Part shown: in pieces, positions 14,001 through 27,245 of the stretch
Layout of the letters: every line of letters begins with the position of its first letter
How positions within the stretch are numbered: position 1 is the stretch's first letter
From: Taeniopygia guttata
Taxonomy: Eukaryota > Chordata > Aves > Passeriformes > Estrildidae
Assembly: GCF_048771995.1 (NCBI RefSeq)
Contig: NC_133030.1
Span: 11,858,001-11,922,000, forward strand
Length of the DNA: 64,000 nucleotides
Reading direction: 5' to 3'
Notes under the pieces: generated by a model
What the model was told of the DNA's origin: nothing
The model's input: only the letters and a program-made list of their open reading frames with translations
Databases searched by the model: none
Program-made: the position numbers and the translations under genes

Positions 14001-15714
14001 CCATGATTACTGAAATTACAACTTACCTGCTCTCCAGGCAACACAAACATTTACCTCCCTCACAGACCAGGCAGCTCCTCAGGAAGATTTGAGTGAGCCC
14101 AGCAAGGTGAATTACCTGGGTGAGGTCTTGAGAATGGTCCATCTTTAGCTTGTGTCACCCCGAAACACAAGAAAACCAAAATACTGGCGACGATTCCTCT
14201 GCAAGGAAAAACAGAACACTCTGGTTTATTGCCTCATCCTCCTCCCGAGACTGCAAATTATGTTCTCTGATCTCAGAAATGTCTGGAACTGGTTCTTTAA
14301 CTGCTGAATGTGTCCCTCTTAAATGCATCCAGACAGCATCCAGAAAAAACAGCCAAAAAAAGGCTGAGGATCACAGCAAGTCAAACACTTCCCTGTGTCT
14401 GGGAGCAGCTTTTATTCCCACTGGCTCACAAACACACACAGGATTTAGCAATGAGGCAGCTCTCACTGCTCCACTACATTTCCATGGAATTTAAAAAAGA
14501 GCTGTCAGACTTGTCACCACTCCAAAACAGCTTCTTAACCTATTAAAGACAAGCAGGAGCTTTCCAGACCACCCCAGCACTGCTGCTATTTCAAGAGCTG
14601 GAACCATAACACAGAGTCTAAGGAACATAACAGAGGTTTTAAATAAAAATAAATTACCAGACCAGAAGCCCAAATATACCAAAGACCTACGACCCTGGGC
14701 ATGTTCCTTTAGTTGTAATGGATTAAATGGCATAAATCAATCCAAAAGTGCTCTTTTTACTGCACCTCAACTCCCACTGGATCCTGCTTGCTGCCTCATA
14801 TCACCTGCTTAAGAGCTGGCTGAAAGGATGGACAACTGGGAAAGAGCTCATTCCCTGTTTGCAGAAAATGATGCAACCCCTGACGGCAAATAAAATGGCT
14901 CAGTCTGCAGAAGTCACACAAAATACCCAGCAATTTTGTTGCCAAAGAGAAAATTTCGTTGTCAGAAGCAACAGGAGACTGTGCTTTAAACATGTCAAAA
15001 AACCTTTCAAAATAGAAGACTAAAGGATTTACAGAAACTATTTTGTAACATTCACCTCTGAGCATAAATGTTTGTGCTTCCTGAAAATAAAAATGGGGTT
15101 TAGTTAACAGATGTAACTCAGTAATTTTGCTTGCTTTAAACACTGGGAAGCACACCAGAATTAGGTGCTGAATGGATCTGTGAATAGACAGTTCCATGGG
15201 AATTTCCAAAGATCTGGAGGGCAAAACCCTTTCAGCTGACCTCCAATAATGAGAATATTCTGCATTTTGAGTCCCTGGCTGCATCTGGAAGCTTCAGTCC
15301 CATGTGGTGTGACAACTCCACCCCAGCTCAGCCATGAACTGAGGGGTCCAAACCACTGCTCTGGGCTTGGGAGGGCTGTCTTCCCAAAGGTGGAATTCAA
15401 ATCCTGCATCCAAATCACCACAGGAGCTTAGCTGTGCTCCTTCCTCGAAAACCCACTCTTGCCATTATTACTTTTTTCTCCTCGGTGATAACTAACTTTT
15501 ATCTCTTATCCTCATTAATCCACCTCCTTAGGAAGCTTCCAATGCCTAAGCTGCAGCCTGGCCTGAGGCAGGAATGCTCCAACACCTGAGAGAGGCTCTC
15601 CTCTCCTCACCTGGCTGGACACAGCCAATGGATTTTCCTGAGCAGCAAATCAGGAAGGCACAAAATAGCATAGTGTGCCCTCAAAAATCATTTTAGCACT
15701 TAACCAAATTTTAA

Positions 15715-15749
<35 letters not shown>

Positions 15750-18700
15750 GAGGCTGGCAGCAGCTCCATCAGCACAAACAAACTCTTGTTTGTGCTGAGA
15801 GTCGATTCAGACTCACAGGACAATGAGGAGCTGTGTATGGCCCTCTGTCCTGGGATTCAAGAAGCCAGCTCCCACTCCCTGTCCCTTCCCGGGCTGGATC
15901 CATGCTGGCACAGCTGGTACAACCCCCTCGGGGCACCACAAGCCCTGGAAGAGGGCTCTGGCCTCCTGTTACCTCCATTTCCCTGCCACAGCAGCAGCAG
16001 ATCAGTATGCAAACCCACAATATCCCTGGATGTGTCCCCATGGAAAGCAGAGATTGCCAAGAGCTGTGTAAAAAAGCATCTCAGGAGAGACATTTCCAGC
16101 TAGAAATTCAACGTACTACCCTGAATTACACCAGTGTTTTTAAATCTGAATGTGTTTTTATAGAAAAAAAATAACTTCCCCACCCTCCCCCCCCACCCCC
16201 CAAGACACGCTGCTCAGCATTCAAAATATTTGGGAGCTGTGGATTTCTCCCATGGTATGCAGAGGAGGTGCTCAGTGTTTATTGGGCTACATTCAGAGCT
16301 GGAGCTCAGTGCAGGCTGAACAGAGGAGAATGTCACAGCTGTCAGGATGAGCTATCCCATGGCTGGAAGGAATAAAGCTCTCATGGATCAGACAAGTTCA
16401 CTGCACAATCTCTCCTTGCCTAACAAAGAAAATGCTCCAGTGTTCTTACATCAGGGGCAGTGGGACCACGTGTGTGATCCCAATGAATTCTTACTACATT
16501 TACATTCCAGCAACCTTATCTTAAAAAAACCCCAAACAATCCTTTAATTGTTTCATTGCCCTGCCCTATTGCAGGGCAGAAGAAGTCCTCTAACAGATGC
16601 AAACACCAGCCTCAGCCACAGAGACCACACCCCGTGAGCTCAGAGGTTCCTGCTCTCACCTGAGTCTTGTCCATAACTCCTCCTGTGAGTGATTCCACAA
16701 ATCCACCTCTCACCCTGCTCCTGCCAGGGACTGGATAGAGCATGTTATAAGGTGACATAATCCTGATTTTATAGGGGGGAAGGTGGGACCATCCCATGAC
16801 TCCAGTCCAGGAAACACAGAGCCAGAAAATTTGGGAAGTTCACCTCAATTTACCACTGAGCACCTACTGCAGCTCACAAGGACACCTCAGTCAGGGCATG
16901 GAAACAAAGGAGGCTGGAGCCTTTGGAAGTGTCTAGTTAGGCTTTGCACCTACCCCAGACACTGCTCCACTGTCAGTGTGCAGGAGGTGGAAATAAAACC
17001 CCATGACAGCTCCAGACTCTGCTCCCTGGTGACAAAACCTCTCCTGGTCATTAGGCACCAAGTGTTCCCAAGGAATACCAGCACACAGGGACAGCCTCAT
17101 GCTGGGTGGGGCTTGGAACCGCAGGACAACACTGCTCCACACCAGGACTGACAAAGATCTTGGGGCAGGATAAGCGATTTAAAATTATGGATGCAGAAAT
17201 ACAAAATCTGTGATAATCTGGGCTATAGATACACTGATGCACATTGTGCCCATCTTACACTGCTCTTGACAAAATGCCTCCTTTTGTTCAGAAATACATG
17301 AAACCTGGAATATTTGGAAGATCATGTCCAAGCCTCAGGATGCTGCTTTTCAAGGATTTTTGTGCCAAGACCTTGCAGAGCTGCAGGAGTGAGCAAAGCC
17401 CATTTGCTGTCCCTTCCCTGGCATGATGCTGTAAATTGATTTTAACAACTGCATACTGGATAAGCACACAAAACTCTTGTTTCCTCAGAGAAAGATCCAC
17501 CTGCTGACTAATCTCCCCTGGGTTTGTTTTGATTAAGGCAGCCGAGGCTCTAAGCTCAATAATAAGATATTCCACTGAGTCACCTTAGCTCTGTATTACT
17601 CGCTAAGGATCCATCATCACTTCTCTTTCAGCTTTTCCCCTTCCCAATTCTGACTCCACAGCAGTGCCAGGCCACAGCACCCTTCCAGCCTGGCCTCCCT
17701 CATTATGACTGGGAATAAAAGGCATTTGTTCACACAGCAGCCTTCCAGAACCTTTCCCAGCTCCAGACACCTTCCAGCTTGTCCCATGTCACCCCCACAT
17801 GTGAAATCCCAGCTCTCAGTGGGGCACATTACCCCCTGACATCGTGTAACTGCCAGAACAACAGCCAAAATTATCTCAGGAAATACCCCAATTCCTGTAT
17901 CTCCAAGACAATGGCTGCTATATCCTGAGTCACTTCAGAAATATACAAAAAGAGGGGAAAAAAACCCCTTCAACAGCAAGGGGAAAAATGTCATTATACT
18001 GAAGAAACCAGACTGGTAGAAAACGATTATTTTCCTCAGTCTAGCAATGATGCTTTGCAGCATATCTTTAAAACACCACATTCCTACCTCCTTTTTCTTC
18101 CCTGTTGTATTTTAAAAAGGGAAGAAAATCAACCACATTGGATCAGTCTAAATTACAGTAGGAATCGACCACAAATGTAAGATTCATTCTTATTTCCCCA
18201 GAGCTTCCCCCTGGGCTACATGTTCTCACAGCAATTTTCAACAACAAACAAGGATTTGTATTGAAATCTTGAACAGAATTTGACAAAAAGCATTTGAGCC
18301 AGAAAAATTTAGTCACAGCTCACCGCATTTTAAAATTATGGCTATTTTAAGGAAAGGTTATTTTTAAGAAAAGGCTATTTTAAGAAAAAGCAGCAGAACC
18401 CTTGCCAAAGAAACCCAGCCAGGAGGCTTTAGCATGCTTTTTGTATTTTGCTTTAAATCACATCACAGAGCAGCCACAGGCCTGACAGTGACACTAAACT
18501 GATCAGAAATTGAATTCAATGATCAGCATCAGAGAAGCTTACAGACCAATGACTGGTTTTGTAACTTCCTAAGGGAACAGGAACTTCCACAAGGGAGTGC
18601 AGGGGGTCACTGGAGGTCCCTTTTCCAAAACACACCTGGGAATATTCAGATAATCCTCAGATATTCACCTCTTTGTGTTGTAGGCTGTGTCCTGGGGAGT

Positions 18701-21700
18701 CTCTTCCAGCAGGGTTACGTAGCCCAGTGCACACGTGAGGATGAACAGGACTGTCAGGGTATGAGCTCTCCTGAAATTCAGAACAGAGAAAACTGACATT
18801 AAGAAGCAGGAAAACACACATCTCACCCTGCCAGTGCAGCCTCAGGAGGCCAAAACCACGGCCAGCAGTCAGAAATATTGAGGTTTTCTGTATTGCAGAG
18901 CACAGAGAGCAGAACTTACAGTGGCACTGCATGTGATCAGCAGCAGCTTGGAAAAAAACAGCACCCAGTGCAAACTCCCGGATCTAAACAGCTCCAGGTG
19001 TCTCCCCAGGTTTGGCAGGGCCACACCTGACAGTGCTGCTCTATTTCACAGCCTACTAATCAAAATTGCAGCTGAGGGAACAGGCCCTTGAGAGCAACCA
19101 AAGGGAATTCACTCCAGACATGGGAATTACACAAGAAAAACTAGTCATTAAAATTTAAAAAAAAAAAAAAATCTCTGAAGGACAACAGTTGCTGCTGCAA
19201 GAACTCTGATGCCACCTCAAGATGTCGGATTTCCAGGGATATTCCTACAGTTTCAGTGCACTTAGCACAAGGGGTTTCTGTGGGAACAGCTACGTCAGCG
19301 AAGCTGGGTGGCTGTTCCATAGCAGTAAAACATCCTCATCCGTGGGAGCCCAGAGGTTTATATGGATTTTGGTGAAATTCTTCTGGCACAGGTTGCCCAG
19401 AGAAGCTGTGGCTGCCCCATCCCTGGAAGTGTCCAAGACCAGGTTGGACTGGGCTTGGAGAAACCTGAGTCAGTGGAAGGTGTCCCTGCCCTTGGGACGG
19501 GATGAACTTTAAGGTCCTTTCCAGTCCAAACCATTCCAGGATTCTGTGGTTCTATAGAAGGAGAGCACACCCAGCCAAGGTGACACCCACACCCTACACC
19601 CACTGATCACCACACAGAGAATATTCTTACAATGTCTACATCTCTTCTTACTTCAAGTTGAAGACTTCTTTCCTAATGAAAAGTTACTTACTGTTTTCAT
19701 TGGAAAACTCCTCTGGCCCCAGATGGGAAGCATGGGAACTCAAATAAGGTCAAAGGACACGCCATGAGTTTTGGTTTAGAGGACAACATTCCTTAACACA
19801 GACTAATAAAAAAACCCATGTATAAAGAGGAAGCTTAAGGGAAGAGAAAACTTGTAAAATAAGTGTATGTATGTGGCATATTTGGCTCTATTTCCATTTT
19901 CTTTATATATTCCTTTGTAACAGCAGCTCACATCCCATCTCCAAGTCATTCCAAGGTTTGTATATTCAGGTAGGGTGGTGCACAATAAACCTTGGAATTT
20001 CCAAACCATCCACTGATTTCCCTTTAAACAACCCCCCAGTAACCCACCTAAAGCTGCTCTGAAAGCCCAAGAAAGGGTGCTAGTGAACAAAAATTCCATC
20101 CTACTGAAAACCCCACATTCTCCACAGCATCTCTGCAATCCCACACACCCAATACCTCATAAGCAGACACAATCCTCTTCTGCCCCTGCCAGAACAGAGT
20201 TTGGCATTGAAGGCTCTCCTTCCTCGTGGTCCCAAGGACACGGACCACCAGCTCCAGCAGGAAAACACAAGAACCCACAAGTACTTCCAGAATCAGCAAG
20301 GAATCAGCGTGCCAAAATCCAGGGAAAAGCTTGGGAGCCACAAGCTCCTGCTCGGCAGCTGCATCTTCCGAGGTGCCAGGACAGGTGATTCAGCCATCAA
20401 AGCTCACGTGGGGCCTGCCCTGGATCCTGCAGGAGCTGGAGAACTAAACCCAGCCTCTCCCAGGAGGCAGGAAAGCAGCAGGGAACAGCTCAAATCACAC
20501 CTCGCTCCTGCTCGCTGCATTTACATGTGGATGTAATGAATGGATTCTACAGCCAAAACCAGAAAGGTTGCATGAACTCCAGGCTATTTTAATATCTCAG
20601 GCCTTCTTTTGTTGTTTGGTTTTGAAATTTATCATTGTATTGCTATATTGTTACATAGTTATACATATTGTTGTAGAGTTATGGATATTATGTATGATAT
20701 ATAATTGTTACATTGTTGTTGCTGTATTTTTGAAGAAGCTACAAAAACAAATCTAGGAATCCCACCTTGCTTTTTCACCACTTGAAGACCCTCACCAAGT
20801 CAGCTGCTTTTTCAATGCACTGAGATCCCATAAATTGCCAAAAAATCAGTTATTACACATCCTCCCTTGGACAAACACCTCGAGAACCCCTCTACCAGCA
20901 CAAGGGTGATTGAGTTGTGTTCCTCCCTGTGAGGATCTTGTAGGACAGTGAAGAGTCGGTGTTGGGGAGCCCCATGCATCCCATTTCCCATTTATTTTTG
21001 GTGCCACAGCCGCCAGCCTGAAATCCAAGTAGCTGCCCTGTTTAAGGAGAAACAAGAGGCTGCTCTCATCACTTCCCCTGTAGCACAGCTTTCATCTCCA
21101 GATGCTGCCAGATTCCCTCCTAGCATGGTTTTCAAGGTAAAGGTGCTTCCAGCACAGCATGAATTCCAGGAGCTGGGATGAAAAATTCTGGAGATGGGCT
21201 TGACTTCTGGAAAGAGCAAGTTGGCAGCCCTGCCAGAGAGCTGTGAGCAGTGACAAAGCAATGAGAGGGAGCATAGCATCACACAAATCCACTTCAGAGA
21301 GGAAAACAAGCCAGGAAATGTGGATGCACACCATGTCTTCTCACAGCTCAGGAGTTTAAAAATAAAATAAAATTCCACAAAAAGGAACAATTCTCCTTAA
21401 GGAAGGGCTCATCTGAGAGATCAGGATGAATTTAATGGCACAAGGGGATTGTTTTCATCTCCACACACACTTTAAAATAACACACCAGGGGAAGGCAAGC
21501 TAAGAACACCCCAGCAAGGTAAGCAAGGCAAGAATTACATGGAAAGGCTTATGTTCTCCTGGCCTGGAGCCTGGGAGGCTGGAAAGAGCTAAGCTGGAAT
21601 CTTCCCCTTAGAATTATACACAGGAGCTTGAGCAACATGCCCGAAGCAAAGGGGGTACAAACTGCAGCCAGATCTGGGAGGTTTAACATCAAAAACTCTG

Positions 21701-24700
21701 CAAAGCAGCACCTGACATACCTGAGAACAAAAAAATCTAAGGCCAGGGAGAGAACTCACAACAAATCCCAAGCTGTTAAAAAGCTGGAATATTAAGTGGC
21801 TTATTTTTTGCCTTTCTGCACCACACATTTGGCTCTTTCCCCACTCAAGCCCTGGGAGATTGAAATGAAATAAATCAGGTTTGTTTTCACGCAAGCCCTT
21901 GCCCTGCTAATTCAAACACCAAGTGAGAGCAAGTGAAGCTCTCCCGCATTGCAGATCACAAAGAAGTGGGTTTTTTCCTAGCTAACAGGATTAAGTTTGA
22001 ACCCAACTTCTCTTTTTCATGCAAGGTCATTCTCTTGTCACAATTGAGACACTGCAAGTCTGTCAAGGAAATGACAAGTGCTTTTATTTTCCAGCTGAGG
22101 TCTATGACAGAAATGATGTAAGGAAATTGTTTAAACATGTCATTTTTTGGGAGATTCTGGCAGATCCTTGGGTGAAAAGGAAAGAGTAACACCCAGGAGC
22201 AGGCAGCCCATGGCCTCATTCAATCTCCCACAAATTAAACTCAGTTTAAGCACGGACCGCACCCTTGTTGTCCATGGTTTGTTTGTCACCAGTGATGCAA
22301 CAACTCCATTAAGCACAATAACAATCACTAGAACACAATGCAAAGAATTTATTTATTAATATTTTGGTCAGTACTCTTAAGTGGAACAAAATTCCAAGGG
22401 AGAGCCAGTCCAGTTTGCCCCTTGGGTTAAAAAAGTTGCATTAATTGTAGCTGCTGGTGAAAGGATTTGTCAGCAAACCAAATTAGTCCCATCAGTGACT
22501 TTTTTATTATTTAATTCTTTATTCCAAAAAATTCATTAAAAATGGAAAAGTCATTAAACCGTTCCTGAAAGAGATTTTTAAATGGATGTCAAAGCTCTGT
22601 ACCCTCCATAAACCAACACATCATCTGGAAATGCTAAGAAAATATGGTAAATAGTACAACAAACCCCTTCCTCCAAAAGCAGCAGGGGGCTGTGTGAAGA
22701 ATAGGACACAAGAAAATGCAACAAAAATTAATACTAATTTAAAACCAACCACATTTGAAATAAAAATTGTAACTAACAGGCAATCTGTTGGGGATAGACA
22801 GACTGTTTGGAAAACTTCAAGTCAAACCAAACCATACAAATATGCTTTGGTTTTAAGCTCTAAGTTATGTTTTAAAATCTGTTTAAACTCTCAGAGTCAA
22901 TAAAAAACAGTCCCTATTCTTAGAGCAGTCGCACATCTTCGGCACATCCCTGAAGTCACCCGACGCCGATTAAATTTCTGTACAGACTTGTGACACTCCA
23001 AAATAGCAACGTGCCTTTTCCTCGCCATCTCCTCAAAGAAGCCCAGGAGCACAGACCTCCAGGGACTCAGAACCACAGGTCAACAGCAAAACTTTGGCAA
23101 ATCTGGGGTTTTCCTTCCCATCAGGAGGAAAGACCGAGTTTCCAAAGTTCCTGAAGTGTCCATCAGTTCCACAGAGCTTGCAAGTTCCACAAATGCCTTA
23201 TTTTGATAATTAAATATAGAGACCTGATATCCAGGCAGGGCATTGAACTCTGACAGGCCCTCTCCACAAAGATATTCCTTCTGCATTTCAAGCTTACTTG
23301 GCAGAACTATGCAGCCCCTTCCTTTGAGGGAAGGGCAATGCCATTCCCACAGCGCAATTCCCAAGGCACAGGCCCTCTCATCCATGACCAGCTGGCAAAT
23401 GTGGCTTAGTGGGATTGCACAAGGCCTGGATGTCCTTGCTCCCTGCTCAGGGCATTCCCACAGGCTGGAAAAGCATGGCAGAGTGACCCAGGACTCTGGA
23501 GCAACGTTCCTTTTCTCCAACATGGTGAATCCTGAGCGGGCAGCGTGGCTCAGCATGGCACCATTAAGGCAGGGAAAAATCCCACGTTCAGCTCCCAGCA
23601 AACTCCAGGAACGCTGCCTTGGAAGTGCCACAGCCATCCCTCAGGAGAGGGCACAGAGAGCAGCTCTGGCCAGCCTGTGGATATTCCATCTCCCTGATCT
23701 CTCTTCTGCATAAATCCCCACCTCTTCCTGCAGACTGCCCTTAGCAAATCTCAAGTATTTCAGAGGTAAGAGCAATCTCCACAAGGAACGGGTAAGGAAT
23801 GTTTTGGGTTGAGTAGCAATCCTTTCTTTCCAACACCAGCTGGTTTGCCCACACACATCCTCATTTCCCAGGCCATCTGGGAAGAGTCACAACACTGAAC
23901 ACACAGAGAAGAACATGCCAGTAGGGACTGCCTCTTCCTTAGCTGCAAATTCCACGCCTTTTGCACAAAAAGGTGGAAATAATTCCTACAAACACTGCTA
24001 TTAGCCTATAGAGTCACTGCCATTCCCTCTTTTTTAGTTCTTTTCTTATTAATTTTAATGTCCTGAGCTCCACAGATCTCTTCTGCCACACCACGACTTC
24101 GGGAATTAATATCACATCCACATGCTGGCAGCGTGAGAGATAAAACACGCTAATAATCAAAAGGTGACAGTAAAGCTAATGAAATCCAAATTAAAGTAAG
24201 GCTTTGAAAAACCAATTAAGCCACTGAGTCACAATGTGGTGGCAAGAGTGCATCTGGCACCTCCCAACACCCTCAAATCAAGACTGGATGGATGTTTTCC
24301 TGGACAATCTAATTTGGTTAAAGACAAGCTATGAAATACCTGCAGAAATTTTAGGAGGAGATCATACACAATATCCAACTAAAAGACCCCAGAACAAGCA
24401 GGGCTTTGTGTGAAAGCTCCTGCTGAGAGCACACAGACAAGAAAAAGGTGCTGGAAACAACAGGGAACATGTTCCAGTGGCTTGCCAGGACAGCTTGGCA
24501 TTCCCAGCTCTCCGCTAGGAAATTAGTTCAGGGATAAATGATACAGAAACCACAGATCTGCCTCAGAAAGTTTCCTCCTGTTCCCTTCCCTTGGCATTTC
24601 CTAACGGCAAAGGGAGCTGCCAGGTTACGCTGACTGAGCAGGTTCCCACAAGGGAGTATTTTCCAGTTCCAAGTCATTTATATGGAATAAGACCAGAGAT

Positions 24701-26864
24701 ATTAGCACACAAGTGGTTTTCCAAATTTCCAAACAGATTTTAAAGAGGAGGAAGCCAGCTAGGAAGCTCCACCTTTCCCAAGGACCACATTTATAGCAGG
24801 AAAATCACCTCTGCAAATTAAACTACTCCTAGAATGATTTGTGTGTCCACAGATCCCAAATCCTCTCATTTTCCCAAAAGGAGCAAGCAAGAAGAGTAAC
24901 CTTATCCCTAATTCCTGAACTCCAAAGAGAAGGTGCATTCTGTGTTTTTCCAAAATCATAGGGCAGCCACTCTTAAAAATTTCCCTTTCCTGTGGCCACC
25001 TCCACAGCGTGAGAGAAGTCCCAAGGGTCACAGGAAGAAAATCATTCCTCTGGATAATCTTTATTCTTGGACACAGTAGGAACTGAGTCATTGCCAAAGG
25101 ATACTCTAACACATACAGGGCAAAAGTAACACGAGGAAAAACACTGGGACTTTTCCAGATGGTTAAACTCCTGGTTGCCAGTACAAGCTACTACAGAAAA
25201 GAAAATTAGAAAAAAAAAAAAAAAAAAGAAAAAGAAAGCTAGGGAAGTTAAGAAACACACTTGTCCACGATGCCCTCCTGGAAGGGACCACTTGACACAG
25301 TGAAACTCCTGAGAGAAAAACGCACATCCAGATTTCCAAAGGAACAATCCACATGGCCACACTAACTGCACTTCAGCATTTATTCTGGGGTGACAGCCAG
25401 GTCACCGCCACCAAAAGCTGAAACGAGGCAAGATTCTACAGCAAAAACAGGTGTTTTAAGGCCTCACAAAACAGCTGGCAAGAGCCACCTTAGCGAGGGA
25501 GTAAGGAAAGGACAGCTTTACCCATTTTCCATTTAAAACCGGGATCCCGCGATTAGCTCAGCCTGCACGTGGTGTGCCCGCCAGGAAAGGTCCTTTTGTC
25601 CCCGAGACCACAGCGTCCCTCGGCTACACCCGCACTGTGCCAGGGATCCAGCAGCATCCCAGTGTTCCTCCGCAGCTTGCACTGGCAGGAATGTCACCTC
25701 CTTCATCGGGATCAACACCCTCGGCTCCGCTGCTGCCCAGATTGGCAGGGTGAGAGCCAAGTGCCCTCCCCTCACACTCCTCCATGCCAGGCTCCAGCCA
25801 AATCCCATCGCCCTCGGCTCGGATTCCAAACGCGAGTCTTCAGTGTCGGCTTGGTTTTCTTCATGGAAAGGGACGTATGTTTAACCCATGGAAAAACACC
25901 TCTGCCTACACACATGCCTGCTGCTGAGGGGATTTATGGAACACTTTTCCAGGTGCGAACACACCTCTTCCTGCAAGGACTGGATTTAAGAAAAAGCTGA
26001 TTTTCTCCGCTGGCCCAACACCAGCAGACATGGGTTCCTGCCCCGTTTTATGGACTGAGACATTCAAAAATATTCAACACCTGCCCAGCAGCAGTGGGGT
26101 ACAACAATTTCAGCTTTCTTCCAGGATCACTGGGAGGAAAAGAGGAAAAAGCCTCTTCCAAGATTAAGGGAGAGGCTAGAAGGAGGTGGAGTCCATATAA
26201 AGCATGCTGATAACTGGAATCAGGCAGGAATGCTTGCCCGAACACCGTGGGCTCCCAAGCTATTGGAAAACACCTCCAAAGCACCCACCAGGCAGAACAA
26301 GCCGCCGGGCCCAGCCCTAAGGGTCCTGCTCCTGGAAAAGTGGGGACCAGAACTGGGAAAAGAGGTGCCACCGCCAGAAGCCAGCCCTGAATTCCCGATA
26401 CATTGCCAGGAAACAATTAGCAGTAGAGCCACACCAGGGAAACACTTGCAGCGGATTCCACCACAGGTATCGGTGACAGAAGACACACGTGAAGAGCAGA
26501 TAACGGGGAGCAGATAACTCGGGTACCCCATTGCTTGGGGCGCCCTCCATATCCCATTCCTTAGGGACCCCCACATCCCATTCCCCAGCCCCTCCACATC
26601 CCATTCCTTAGGGACGCCCCCGGCCCACGCGGAGCCCCGCAGGTAACGGATGGGGCCCACGCCCGGCGCCTCTCACCAGAAGAACGTGTTGGTGCCGTCG
26701 TCGTACACTTCGGACTCGGTGCTGCGGCGGGGTCCGGCGCCGTCCCGCTCGGCCCCGGGGGCGCCGCCGTTGGGTTGCGCGGGGGGCGGCGGCGGCGCCG
26801 GCTGCTCCTCCAGCGCGGCCTTGCCCACGTTCCCGCCGTGCGCCCGCCGCTCGCCGCGCCTCAT
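2007..26864 (-). CDS. PTDSS2: Phosphatidylserine synthase 2, exons 1-10 (3' end outside window)
   Basis: Multi-pass ER enzyme that exchanges the ethanolamine head group of phosphatidylethanolamine for serine (known for the family). Exons in transcript order: 26677-26864, 18669-18770, 14116-14198, 9379-9446, 7681-7815, 6844-6894, 5274-5387, 4504-4622, 3739-3853, 2007-2152. All are bounded by AG and GT and join in one frame: 1,121 nt, 373 codons plus two bases. Recognisable stretches are MRRGERR at the start, [56 protein letters not shown], and [18 protein letters not shown]. Hydrophobic segments include [12 protein letters not shown] (exon 2), [12 protein letters not shown] (exon 3) and [16 protein letters not shown] (exon 10). 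The start at 26864 is chosen by likeness to the human N-terminus, since the frame stays open upstream. The cytosolic head has a proline run (about residues 24-29). The remaining roughly 110 residues, including the last membrane helices and tail, should lie left of base 1. No truncation is seen in the part present. Confidence 0.95.
7250..7342 (+). mobile_element. CR1 LINE fragment (3' end)
   Basis: Reads ccagtggaaggtgtccctgc, then ccatggcagg, then an ending like aacattctgggattctgtgg, the CR1 3'-tail pattern. Heavily 5'-truncated, inside PTDSS2 intron 5, opposite in sense to the gene. Confidence 0.75.
7963..7977. repeat. (AC)n microsatellite
   Basis: About seven AC units in PTDSS2 intron 4. 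Confidence 0.8.
9523..9700 (-). mobile_element. CR1 LINE fragment
   Basis: On the plus strand it begins cacagaatcctggaaagatt, then gggagggacctgaaagccc and cctggcctggaacacttcca, the reverse complement of a CR1 3' end. Located in PTDSS2 intron 3 beside exon 4. Confidence 0.8.
11271..11288. repeat. Poly-A run (18 A)
   Basis: Uninterrupted A-run in PTDSS2 intron 3. No element recognised upstream of it, so it is recorded as a simple repeat. Confidence 0.8.
15720..15746. repeat. Poly-A run (27 A)
   Basis: The longest A-run in the window, in PTDSS2 intron 2. The sequence before it does not match a retrocopy or LINE that I recognise. Confidence 0.85.
19376..19560 (+). mobile_element. CR1 LINE fragment (3' end)
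   Basis: Contains ggcacaggttgcccagagaa, gctgtggctgccccatccct and the terminal ccattccaggattctgtggt tail, all typical of bird CR1. In PTDSS2 intron 1. Confidence 0.85.
20625..20720. repeat. AT-rich low-complexity stretch
   Basis: Irregular repeats of ttgttacat / ttatacatattg / tgtatgatat units, very low in G and C, inside PTDSS2 intron 1. The 62-residue frame across it is hydrophobic only because of the AT-rich codons. Confidence 0.6.
25210..25227. repeat. Poly-A run (18 A)
   Basis: A-run followed by more A-rich sequence (gaaaaagaaag) in PTDSS2 intron 1. Confidence 0.8.
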
Positions 26865-27245
26865 GGCGGCGGGAGGGGTGGTGGGGAACCGGCGGCGGGG
26901 GCGCACCGGGGATGGGCGGGGGACGCGCCCGGGGGGACGCGGGGCCGGGGCCGCGGCGGGAGGAGCGGGCGGGGCGGGGGGCGTGACGCGGCGTGCGCGC
27001 GCCACCGGGCGTCGGCGCGTGCGCGGGGCGGTCGGGCCAGGGGAGGGCGGGGCCGAGCGGGGCGGCGGCGTCCCCCCCCCGTTGCCGTGGCAACCGCGCG
27101 GCCTCCGGTACACACGGTACACACCCCCCCCTTCCCGCCACGTGACCGCCGGGCGGCGCCGTGAGGAGCAGCGCGAGCCCCTCAGGGCGGGAGCAGCGCG
27201 AGCCCCTCAGGGCGGGAGCGCGAGCCCCCTCAGGGCGGCCGAAGA
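26640..27245 (-). promoter_or_regulatory. CpG island / PTDSS2 promoter and 5' UTR
   Basis: Very GC-rich, CpG-dense block around the PTDSS2 start, contrasting with the AT-richer introns. It covers coding exon 1 and about 380 bases upstream. There is no clear TATA box, as usual for a housekeeping CpG promoter. G-runs at 26,908-26,936 approach the form of a four-strand DNA motif. The transcription start cannot be fixed from sequence alone. Confidence 0.75.
27166..27238. repeat. Three-copy 25-bp tandem repeat upstream of PTDSS2
   Basis: Unit gagcagcgcgagcccctcag plus ggcgg: exact copies at 27,166-27,190 and 27,191-27,215, and a shortened third copy at 27,216-27,238. It sits about 300 bases upstream of the PTDSS2 start codon, at the edge of the CpG island. 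Confidence 0.9.

Larger units (their letters stand above)
9447..18668 (-). other. PTDSS2 introns 2 and 3
   Basis: Introns 9447-14115 and 14199-18668 flank the 83-base exon 3. They contain a CR1 fragment at about 9,523-9,700 and A-runs at 11,271-11,288 and 15,720-15,746. No other gene or RNA was recognised on either strand. Confidence 0.7.
18771..26676 (-). other. PTDSS2 intron 1, about 7.9 kb
   Basis: The longest intron in the window. It holds a CR1 3' end at about 19,376-19,560, an AT-rich low-complexity stretch at about 20,625-20,720 and an A-run at 25,210-25,227. Reading frames here are short and show no familiar protein. Confidence 0.7.

Noticed and set aside
15720-15746. 27-A run as the tail of a retrocopied gene
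   Set aside because: No coding remnant or target-site duplication was seen around it.
20568-20756. Hydrophobic 62-residue frame that looks like a membrane peptide
   Set aside because: Arises from AT-rich low-complexity DNA inside an intron.
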